A stretch of 64,000 nt of DNA from the NCBI RefSeq assembly GCF_002933275.1, contig NZ_PSSX01000001.1, positions 484,995 through 548,994 of the forward strand. The letters are read 5' to 3'. Position 1 is the first letter of the stretch, and the number at the start of each line of letters is the position of its first letter. Source of the stretch: Marinobacter maroccanus (GTDB lineage Bacteria > Pseudomonadota > Gammaproteobacteria > Pseudomonadales > Oleiphilaceae). Shown one piece after another: positions 56,977 to 64,000 of the stretch. Both the position numbers and the translations under genes were made by a program. Below the pieces are notes generated by a model. It did no database searches and was not told where the DNA came from. It saw only the letters and a program-made list of their open reading frames with translations.

Positions 56977-59901
56977 ATGGCTGCAGTGATCGACAACGCA
57001 ACCCATCCGGCCTTTGAGAAGCTTCGCAGTCACCGGATCGACACGCTCAACCTTGAGGTTGAGGAGTATCGCCACAAGAAGACCGGCGCCCGGCACCTGC
57101 ATCTGGCAGCGGATAACGATGAGAACGTATTTTTCGTGGCGCTTCGGACTTTCCCGATGGATTCCACCGGCGTAGCCCACATTCTCGAACATACCGCACT
57201 GTGTGGCAGTGAGCGTTATCCGGTCCGTGACCCGTTCTTCATGATGATCCGGCGGTCACTGAACACCTTCATGAATGCCTTTACCAGCAGCGACTGGACC
57301 GCCTATCCGTTCGCCAGCATGAATCGGAAAGATTTCGATAATTTGCTGTCGGTATACCTGGACTGCGTGTTCTTCTCCAAGCTGGATCCGCTGGATTTCG
57401 CCCAGGAAGGCCATCGCCTGGAGTTCGACAAGCCGGAGGATCCTTCCACTGATCTGGTGTATCGGGGCGTTGTCTACAACGAAATGAAAGGCGCCATGAG
57501 TTCGCCCACCTCCCAGCTATGGCAGAACCTGAGCAGCCATCTTTTCCCGACCACGACCTATCACTACAACAGTGGCGGTGAGCCTGATCATATTGTCGAC
57601 CTCAGTTACGACGACCTGCAGCAGTTCTACCGCCACCACTACCATCCCAGCAATGCGATCTTTGCTACCTATGGTGATATTCCTGCGCATGAGCACCATG
57701 AAAAGTTTGAACAGCTGGCGCTGAAACGGTTCGACCGGCTGGACATCGATCTTCCGGTTCGCGACGAGAAGCGCATGTTTGCGCCTGTGCGTGTGGAGCA
57801 GGGCTACGCTGTCAATGAGGGCGAGGGCACCGACAACAAGACTCACATCGTTGTGGGCTGGCTTCTGGGCCACAGCTTTGATTTGCAGGAAAACCTGGAG
57901 GGGCAGCTGCTGTCTGCCGTTCTGCTGGAAAACAGCGCCTCGCCGCTAATGCGGGCGCTGGAAACCACGGACCTGGGGCATGCGCCGTCGCCCATGTGCG
58001 GGCTGGAAGATTCCAACCGTGAAATGACTTTTGTCTGCGGCATCGAAGGCAGTGAGCCAGAGAAGCACAAGGATCTGGAAGGTCTGCTTGAGTCCACGCT
58101 TCTGAAGGTGGTGGAAGAAGGCGTCAGCGAGGAACGGCTGGAAGCCATCCTGCATCAGCTCGAATTGCATCAGCGGGAAATCGCAGGCGATCAGTTCCCT
58201 TATGGTTTGCAACTGATCATGAGCGCCATCGCGCCCATGGTGCACGGTGGTGACCCCGTCGAACTGCTGGATCTGGAGCCGGTGCTGGCAACGCTCCGGG
58301 AAAAGATCCGGGATCCGCAGTACGTGCCCGATCTGATCCGCCGTAAGCTTCTGGAGAACCCGCACCGGGTCACTCTGACCCTGCGTCCGGACGAAAAACT
58401 CGAGTCTCGTCGCCAGGAGGCGATCCGTGAAGCGCTGGCCCGTCGCAAGGCCGAGCTGACCGACGATGAAGTGCGGATGATTGTGGACCGGGCCAAGGCA
58501 CTGGAAGAGCGCCAGATGCACAAGGATGACGATTCCATCCTGCCCAAAGTGGATCTGTCTGATGTGCCGCTGCAGATGCCTGAGCCTGAAGGGCGTTATG
58601 ACGGCGATATTTCGGCGACCGTTTATGCCCGTGGTACCAATGGCCTGGTTTACGAACAGATTGTTGTCCCGGTGCCGGCCCTGACCGAAGAGGAACTGCT
58701 GCTGGTGCCGTATTACACCACCCTGATCTCCGAAGTGGGGTGTGGGGATCTGGACTACCTGCAGATGCAGGACCGTATCTCCGCGGAGTCCGGTGGTATC
58801 GGCGCAGCGTTCAGCGCCAAAGGCCGTATTGATGATGTTCAGGCATTGTCCGGATACATCATCTTCAACGGCAAGGCGCTGGCCCGTAATCGCAGTGAAT
58901 TAACCCGTCTACTGCGGGATGTCTACACGAGTGCCCGCTTCGATGAGAAAGAGCGAATCCGGGAGATCATTGCCCAGATCCGTGCCCGTCGCGAGCAGGC
59001 CGTAACCGGCAGTGGTCATGCGCTGGCCATGGGCGCGGCGTCCCAAGGTATGAGCCCCGGAGCCTGGCTGTCTTTCCGGCTTGGTGGTCTTGCCGGTATT
59101 CGCGGCACGAAGCAGCTGGATCTGGCCCTGAAAGATCCGGAGGAATTGACGGCGCTGTGCGACAAGCTTTCCGCATTGCACGAGAAGATTGGCAAACAGG
59201 GCCGCGAGTTCCTGGTGATTGGTGAAGAAGACCAGCTCCCGGCGATGGTTGACGATCTGAAGTCCTGCTGGCGTGAAGCCTCCGAAGCTGGTGTCTCCGG
59301 CTGGAAAATGGAGCCGGTCAGTTACACAACTCGCGAGGCCTGGCTGACCTCCACCCAGGTCAACTTTTGTTCCAGGGCTTACAGCACCGTAGCCGTGGAT
59401 CATCCGGATGCGGCGGCACTGACCGTGCTGGGTGGCTTCCTGCGCAACGGTTACCTGCACCGTGCCATCCGTGAAAAGGGCGGTGCCTACGGCGGTGGCG
59501 CTGGCCAGGACAGCGTGAACGGCACGTTCAGGTTCTTCTCCTACCGTGATCCGCGCCTGGAGGAAACGCTGGACGATTTCGACGCGGCCCTGGCCTGGCT
59601 GCAGGACAACGACCACGATTATCAGGAGCTGGAAGAGTCGATTCTTGGTGTTATTGGCCAACTCGACAGGCCACGATCCCCTGCGGGTGCGGCTCGTCAC
59701 GCCTTCCACAACAAACTGTTTGGCCGCACCCCGGAGCAGCGGGCGAGGTTCCGGGAGCGGGTGTTGTCGGTAACCCTGGATGATCTTAAGCGCGTGGCCA
59801 GAACCTGGCTGGTGCCGGAGAAAGCCAGCACCGCCGTAGTAACCAGCCCGGAAAACCGGGACAGAGCTGAGAAGCTGGGTCTGGCGATTCAGGAACTCTA
59901 G
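56977..59901 (+). CDS. M16C zinc peptidase (presequence protease/PreP-like)
   Basis: The 974-aa oligopeptidase has the inverted zinc motif HILEH (H68-x-x-E71-H72), ALCGSERYPVRDPFFMMIRR, NTFMNAFTSSDWTAYPFAS and the distal VVYNEMKGAMSSPTSQL, which carries the third zinc ligand glutamate. The C-terminal half contains the R/Y pair region in KGGAYGGGAGQD. PreP-type enzymes degrade short peptides within a closed chamber. No signal peptide, so cytosolic here. Confidence 0.93.
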   Translation: MAAVIDNATHPAFEKLRSHRIDTLNLEVEEYRHKKTGARHLHLAADNDENVFFVALRTFPMDSTGVAHILEHTALCGSERYPVRDPFFMMIRRSLNTFMNAFTSSDWTAYPFASMNRKDFDNLLSVYLDCVFFSKLDPLDFAQEGHRLEFDKPEDPSTDLVYRGVVYNEMKGAMSSPTSQLWQNLSSHLFPTTTYHYNSGGEPDHIVDLSYDDLQQFYRHHYHPSNAIFATYGDIPAHEHHEKFEQLALKRFDRLDIDLPVRDEKRMFAPVRVEQGYAVNEGEGTDNKTHIVVGWLLGHSFDLQENLEGQLLSAVLLENSASPLMRALETTDLGHAPSPMCGLEDSNREMTFVCGIEGSEPEKHKDLEGLLESTLLKVVEEGVSEERLEAILHQLELHQREIAGDQFPYGLQLIMSAIAPMVHGGDPVELLDLEPVLATLREKIRDPQYVPDLIRRKLLENPHRVTLTLRPDEKLESRRQEAIREALARRKAELTDDEVRMIVDRAKALEERQMHKDDDSILPKVDLSDVPLQMPEPEGRYDGDISATVYARGTNGLVYEQIVVPVPALTEEELLLVPYYTTLISEVGCGDLDYLQMQDRISAESGGIGAAFSAKGRIDDVQALSGYIIFNGKALARNRSELTRLLRDVYTSARFDEKERIREIIAQIRARREQAVTGSGHALAMGAASQGMSPGAWLSFRLGGLAGIRGTKQLDLALKDPEELTALCDKLSALHEKIGKQGREFLVIGEEDQLPAMVDDLKSCWREASEAGVSGWKMEPVSYTTREAWLTSTQVNFCSRAYSTVAVDHPDAAALTVLGGFLRNGYLHRAIREKGGAYGGGAGQDSVNGTFRFFSYRDPRLEETLDDFDAALAWLQDNDHDYQELEESILGVIGQLDRPRSPAGAARHAFHNKLFGRTPEQRARFRERVLSVTLDDLKRVARTWLVPEKASTAVVTSPENRDRAEKLGLAIQEL

Positions 59902-59917
59902 AAATCAATCTGAGTTT

Positions 59918-59946
59918 GGGGTCAGATGAACTTTTCATCTGACCGC
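59918..59946. repeat. REP-like palindrome, copy 3
   Basis: ggggtcagatgaa (59918-59930) and ttcatctgacc (59934-59944) form a hairpin with a 3-base loop, between convergent protease and ppsR genes. Same arms as at 4359 and 52164. Confidence 0.7.
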
Positions 59947-59954
59947 ACCTTTAC

Positions 59955-60770
59955 TTAACGGTGTCTCTTTAACCCGGTTGTCACCATGATTCTGGTGGAG
60001 ATTTCCTCCACGGAATAGGCTGTGGTATTCAGGTACGGAATCCTTTCACGGCGGTACATCAACTCGATTTCCTCAATCTCATGCATGCACTGCTTTATGG
60101 ATGAGTAGCGGGAGTTCGGCCGGCGCTCGTTGCGTATGGTCGCCAGGCGCTCCGGATCGATGGTCAACCCGAAAATCTTCTCTTTGTGCGGTTTGAGCGC
60201 CTTGGGGATCTGTTGGTCCGCCAGATCTTCTTCCGTAATCGGGTAGTTCGCTGCCTTCACACCATATTGCAGCGCCAGATAGAGGCAGGTGGGCGTTTTC
60301 CCGCTTCTGGAAGCACCCACCAGGATCAGATCGGCTTCGTCGTAATGTCGCGTGCGCGCGCCATCGTCGTTATCCAGCGCAAAGTTCACCGCATTGATCC
60401 GGCGCTCATAGCTCCCTTCGTTATTGATGGCATGGGACTTACCCACCGTGTACGACGAGGAGGACTGCAGCTCCTGCTCCAGGGGTTTGAGAAAGGTCCC
60501 GAAAATATCCACCATGAAGCCTTCGGCGGTAGCGATGATTTCCCGGATATCGCTGTTTACAATGGTGTCGAACACCAGCGGGCGGGCGCCGTCTGTCTCG
60601 GCCGCCTTGTTGATCCGTTTGACCATTTCCCGGGCTTTTTCTTCGTCCGCAATATAGGGAACGGTGACCCGTTCAAATTCGATCTTTTCGAACTGGGCCA
60701 GAAGACTGTGCCCCAGTGCTTCGGCTGTCAGGCCGGTGCCATCAGAAATGAAAAAAGCAGTGCGTTTCAT
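59955..60770 (-). CDS. ppsR: PEP synthetase regulatory protein (kinase/pyrophosphorylase)
   Basis: PpsR (DUF299) inactivates phosphoenolpyruvate synthetase by ADP-dependent phosphorylation and reactivates it by phosphorolysis. The 271-aa protein opens [20 protein letters not shown] and has the P-loop [20 protein letters not shown] with the following [11 protein letters not shown]. Length matches E. coli YdiA/PpsR (277 aa). It is divergent from its target ppsA, 180 bp away, as in many gammaproteobacteria. Confidence 0.95.
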   Translation of the reverse strand: MKRTAFFISDGTGLTAEALGHSLLAQFEKIEFERVTVPYIADEEKAREMVKRINKAAETDGARPLVFDTIVNSDIREIIATAEGFMVDIFGTFLKPLEQELQSSSSYTVGKSHAINNEGSYERRINAVNFALDNDDGARTRHYDEADLILVGASRSGKTPTCLYLALQYGVKAANYPITEEDLADQQIPKALKPHKEKIFGLTIDPERLATIRNERRPNSRYSSIKQCMHEIEEIELMYRRERIPYLNTTAYSVEEISTRIMVTTGLKRHR

Positions 60771-60950
60771 GCTGTATCGTCCGGTTCCTTGGTTCCTTGA
60801 TTCCTGGCCTGGTGGCCTAGGTAATTTCCGCAGGTTACAGTATCATACACGCCAAGTTCGAGACTCCGCAGTGGATATTGTCTGGTTTTACTGCTTGATA
60901 CCGCTGGCCCGATTTTGCTCTTAGCTTTACAGACTCAAGGGAGACATGCT

Positions 60951-63323
60951 TTGGAAGATTACATTATCTGGTTTGATCACCTGGGAATGTCCGATGTCGA
61001 TCGGGTAGGCGGCAAGAACGCCTCACTCGGCGAAATGATCAGTAATCTCGCCAACGCAGGTGTTACCGTTCCGGGTGGCTTCGCCACTACAGCGCACGCC
61101 TATCGCGAATTTCTCGCCACGGATGGATTGAAGGAGCGCATCGACACCGCCCTGGATGCCCTGGATATCAACGACGTTAACGAACTGGCCAGGGTTGGCG
61201 CGAAAATCCGCCAGTGGATCATCGAGACACCCTTTCCGGACGTGCTGGAAAATGCCCTGAAAGAATCGTTTGCCGCCCTGCAGGATGGTAACGAGCACAT
61301 GGCGGTTGCGGTTCGTTCGTCTGCCACCGCGGAAGATCTGCCAGATGCCTCGTTCGCCGGCCAGCAGGAAACCTTCCTGAACGTGGTGGGCCTTGAGCAG
61401 GTTCGCACCTCTGTGAAGGAGGTGTTTGCATCGCTGTTTAATGACCGCGCTATTTCCTACCGCGTGCACCACGGCTTCGACCACAAGATGGTCGCGCTCT
61501 CAGCCGGCATCCAGAAGATGGTACGCAGTGAAACGGCGGCCAGTGGCGTTATGTTCACCCTGGATACCGAATCCGGCTTCCGTGACGTGGTGTTTGTTAC
61601 CGCCTCCTACGGCCTGGGTGAGACCGTTGTGCAGGGTGCAGTGAACCCCGATGAATTCTACGTTCACAAACCCACACTGGAAGCCAACCGGCCGGCGGTT
61701 CTGCGCCGCAATCTGGGCAGCAAGGCCATCAAGATGGTTTACCACACCAGGCCCGGTGAAGGTGAGTTCGTTGAAACGGTTAAGGTTGAACAGGAAGACC
61801 GCAACCGCTTCTGTATTACCGATGCCGAGGTGGAAGATCTGGCCCGCCAGGCCATGATTATCGAGAAACACTACCAGCGCCCGATGGACATCGAGTGGGC
61901 CAAAGATGGTGACGACGGCAAGATCTATATCGTTCAGGCCCGCCCTGAGACGGTAAAAAGCCGTGCTTCCGCCAATGTGATGGAGCGTTACCTCCTTAAA
62001 GAAACCGGCAAGATTCTGGTGGAGGGCCGGAGTATCGGCCACAAGATTGGTAGTGGTCCGGTGAAGATCATCACCAGTATCAAGGAAATGGACCGTGTCC
62101 AGGCTGGCGATGTGCTGGTGACCGACATGACCGACCCGGACTGGGAGCCGGTCATGAAACGGGCCTCCGCCATTGTTACCGATCGCGGTGGCCGTACCTG
62201 CCACGCGGCGATCATTGCCCGCGAGCTGGGCATTCCGGCCGTGGTTGGTTGCGGCGATGCCACCGAGTTGCTGACCGATGGCCAGGAAGTGACTGTCTCC
62301 TGCGCCGAGGGTGATACCGGCATGATCTATGAGGGGTCCCTGGATTTCGAGCTGCGGGAAAACACCGTGGACTCGATGCCCAACATTCCGTTCAAGATCA
62401 TGATGAACGTGGGCAACCCGGACCGGGCCTTTGATTTCCAGGCTCTGCCCAACGAGGGCGTTGGTCTGGCACGCCTTGAGTTCATCATTAACCGGATGAT
62501 CGGCGTTCACCCCAAGGCACTGCTGAACTTTGACGGACTGCCCCGGGATATCAAACAGACCGTCGAAAAACGCATTTCCGGCTACAGCTCTCCGGTGGAT
62601 TTCTACGTCGACAAGCTGGTGGAGGGTATCTCTACACTGGCTGCTGCATTCGCCCCCAAGAAGGTGATTGTGCGGTTGTCGGACTTCAAATCCAACGAAT
62701 ACGCCAACCTGATCGGCGGCACTCTGTATGAGCCGGATGAAGAGAACCCGATGCTCGGTTTCCGGGGTGCCTCCCGTTATATTTCTGACACCTTCCGGGA
62801 CTGCTTCGAGCTGGAATGCCGCGCCCTGAAGAAAGTGCGTAACGAGATGGGTCTGACCAATGTGGAAGTCATGGTTCCTTTTGTGCGCACTGTCGGTGAA
62901 GCGGAACAGGTAGTGAATCTGCTGGCGGAGAACGGGCTCAAGCGTGGTGACAACGGCCTGCGGGTGATCATGATGTGCGAGCTGCCAGCCAACGCGCTGC
63001 TGGCGGATCAGTTCCTTGAGCACTTTGACGGCTTCTCTATCGGCTCCAACGATCTGACCCAGCTGACACTGGGGCTGGACCGGGATTCCGGCATCATTGC
63101 TCACCTGTTCGACGAGCGTAACGATGCGGTCAAGGCGTTGCTGTCCAATGCTATCCAGGCCTGCAAGAAAGCTGGCAAGTACATCGGTATTTGCGGGCAG
63201 GGTCCTTCCGACCACCCGGATCTTGCCAAGTGGCTGATGGATGAGGGCATCGATACGGTGTCACTGAACCCGGATTCGGTGCTGGACACCTGGTTCTTCC
63301 TGGCCGACGAAAAAATCGACTGA
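60951..63323 (+). CDS. ppsA: Phosphoenolpyruvate synthase
   Basis: Converts pyruvate, ATP and water to PEP, AMP and Pi in gluconeogenesis. The 790-aa enzyme has the ATP-grasp N-domain ([34 protein letters not shown]), the swivelling domain with phosphohistidine in [20 protein letters not shown], and the PEP-binding barrel ending in [16 protein letters not shown] and [11 protein letters not shown]. The TTG at 60951 is the start because AAGGGAG lies 7 bp upstream and it gives the usual length (792 aa in E. coli); longer in-frame starts have no site. Confidence 0.96.
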   Translation: MEDYIIWFDHLGMSDVDRVGGKNASLGEMISNLANAGVTVPGGFATTAHAYREFLATDGLKERIDTALDALDINDVNELARVGAKIRQWIIETPFPDVLENALKESFAALQDGNEHMAVAVRSSATAEDLPDASFAGQQETFLNVVGLEQVRTSVKEVFASLFNDRAISYRVHHGFDHKMVALSAGIQKMVRSETAASGVMFTLDTESGFRDVVFVTASYGLGETVVQGAVNPDEFYVHKPTLEANRPAVLRRNLGSKAIKMVYHTRPGEGEFVETVKVEQEDRNRFCITDAEVEDLARQAMIIEKHYQRPMDIEWAKDGDDGKIYIVQARPETVKSRASANVMERYLLKETGKILVEGRSIGHKIGSGPVKIITSIKEMDRVQAGDVLVTDMTDPDWEPVMKRASAIVTDRGGRTCHAAIIARELGIPAVVGCGDATELLTDGQEVTVSCAEGDTGMIYEGSLDFELRENTVDSMPNIPFKIMMNVGNPDRAFDFQALPNEGVGLARLEFIINRMIGVHPKALLNFDGLPRDIKQTVEKRISGYSSPVDFYVDKLVEGISTLAAAFAPKKVIVRLSDFKSNEYANLIGGTLYEPDEENPMLGFRGASRYISDTFRDCFELECRALKKVRNEMGLTNVEVMVPFVRTVGEAEQVVNLLAENGLKRGDNGLRVIMMCELPANALLADQFLEHFDGFSIGSNDLTQLTLGLDRDSGIIAHLFDERNDAVKALLSNAIQACKKAGKYIGICGQGPSDHPDLAKWLMDEGIDTVSLNPDSVLDTWFFLADEKID

Positions 63324-63353
63324 GTTCATTTCCAGGATAAGGAGAGCGACAAC

Positions 63354-63833
63354 GTGACGACGATAATTACCCCGGACCTGTGCGACGAATTTCCGGAAGT
63401 GTTGGTTGTTGAACCCGGGTTCAATAACTACGGCGGCAACAAGGCCTTTGGCGGCGAGATCGTAACCGTGAAATGCTTTGAGGATAACTCCGTGGTGAAA
63501 GAGCAGGTTGGTCAACCTGGAAACGGTCGTGTGATGGTCGTGGACGGTGGTGCCTCGAAGCGCCATGCGCTGCTGGGCGACATGCTGGCTGAGAAAGCGG
63601 CGAACAACGGCTGGGCCGGTCTTATCATCTATGGCTGCGTGCGCGACGTGGATGAGATCGGCAATACCGCCCTCGGTGTCCAGGCCCTTGGAACCCACCC
63701 CAGAAAGAGCGAGAAGCGTGGCCTTGGTGACCTGAATGTTCCGGTCACCTTTCACGGCGTAACCTTCCACCCCGGACACTACGTCTACGCCGATAACAAC
63801 GGCATCATCGTCTCGGAGAAGCCTCTGGTCTGA
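63354..63833 (+). CDS. rraA: RraA-family protein (regulator of RNase E activity A)
   Basis: The 159-aa trimeric protein binds RNase E and lowers its activity. Blocks: [65 protein letters not shown] and [22 protein letters not shown] start follows AAGGAG. Lies 30 bp after ppsA on the same strand, so cotranscription is likely. Some homologues have HMG/CHA aldolase activity; the length and GCVRD motif favour the RNase E regulator branch. Confidence 0.93.
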   Translation: MTTIITPDLCDEFPEVLVVEPGFNNYGGNKAFGGEIVTVKCFEDNSVVKEQVGQPGNGRVMVVDGGASKRHALLGDMLAEKAANNGWAGLIIYGCVRDVDEIGNTALGVQALGTHPRKSEKRGLGDLNVPVTFHGVTFHPGHYVYADNNGIIVSEKPLV

Positions 63834-63891
63834 GGCTTTTGCCAGCACAGACGAAAACGGCGGCCAATGGCCGTCGTTTCAGACTGCTGAC

Positions 63892-63922
63892 AAACCCTCG
63901 CCATTAAGGCGGGGGTTTGTTG
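63892..63922 (+). terminator. Probable terminator after rraA
   Basis: aaaccctcgcc pairs with ggcgggggttt (one G-T pair) around a five-base loop; the T-run is short and interrupted (tttgttgt). Confidence 0.55.
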
Positions 63923-63955
63923 TAATTGGGGCATCGACTTTTCAGAGGCTGCCCC

Positions 63956-64000
63956 ATGCTCAAAGAGCCGTCCCCGCAACAACACGAACTCGAGATGGTC
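63956..64000 (+). CDS. Start of an IS1182-like transposase (continues beyond window)
   Basis: The 15 visible codons, MLKEPSPQQHELEMV, match the conserved opening of IS1182-family transposases. Just upstream, ggggca (63929-63934) and tgcccc (63950-63955) form an inverted pair that may belong to the element's terminal repeat. Only the start is present, so the identification rests on short sequence. Confidence 0.5.
   Translation, partial: MLKEPSPQQHELEMV

Noticed and set aside
61500..63215. 571-aa open frame opposite ppsA
   Set aside because: Antisense shadow of a GC-rich highly expressed gene; no domain, no ribosome site.
1..64000. CRISPR-Cas, restriction-modification or retron systems
   Set aside because: No cas, methyltransferase/endonuclease pair or reverse transcriptase was seen; the only nuclease-like phage gene outside the terminase is the HNH protein linked to packaging.

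Overview
The window is chromosomal DNA of a marine gammaproteobacterium, most likely Marinobacter or a close relative. The pointers are the Na+-translocating NADH:quinone reductase tail (nqrE, nqrF) followed by apbE, nqrM and a soluble transhydrogenase, the ppsR/ppsA pair, the moderately high GC content, and short 'ggggtcagatga' palindromes between convergent genes. The genus is an inference; no search was run.

Left host segment (1-9015): the end of the nqr operon with its two maturation factors, sthA, then a minus-strand run of a glycerophosphodiester phosphodiesterase, a type I-beta DAHP synthase, a TerB-like protein, transaldolase and dusA. Right host segment (about 46806-64000): nitronate monooxygenase, an AEC permease, Zur-controlled znuA, gltX, tRNA-Ala(GGC) and tRNA-Glu(TTC), a 6-carboxytetrahydropterin synthase homologue, a MobA/MocA-like nucleotidyltransferase, a response regulator with a C-terminal membrane anchor, a PEGA-MORN protein, a small membrane protein, an M16C presequence-type protease, ppsR, ppsA, rraA and the start of an IS1182-like transposase.

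Between them lies an apparently complete 37.9 kb tailed-phage prophage (about 8907-46805) inserted in the 5' end of dusA. A 13 bp exact core is repeated at both ends. The phage supplies a substitute dusA start that restores the conserved N-terminus, and the original start survives as a 36-codon stub beyond attR. From left to right the prophage carries: the integrase; a hicA-hicB-SecB-like cassette; a minus-strand early operon of about 13 small genes (LuxR-type HTH, KilAC-type, PrtN-like, DUF2303 and others); a three-gene lysogenic cassette directly downstream of the repressor; divergent repressor and Cro with an operator between them; an ASCH-like protein; replication genes with two blocks of 12 bp iterons; a Q-like antiterminator followed by a promoter and terminator; lysis genes (GH24 lysozyme, a holin-like protein, nested Rz/Rz1); HNH endonuclease and P27/TerL terminase; HK97-type head genes; a siphovirus-like tail with a 1072-aa tape measure; an 8 kb GC-rich tail-tip/fibre block ending with a LamG/RCC1-like candidate receptor-binding protein; and two AT-richer cargo genes before attR.

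The points most worth following are: the uncharacterised three-gene cassette in the rexAB position; the probable toxin-antitoxin-chaperone system whose HicB has a C-terminal extension; and a lambda-like iteron origin inside a replication gene, where the same DNA repeat is read in two different frames, so selection appears to act on the DNA.
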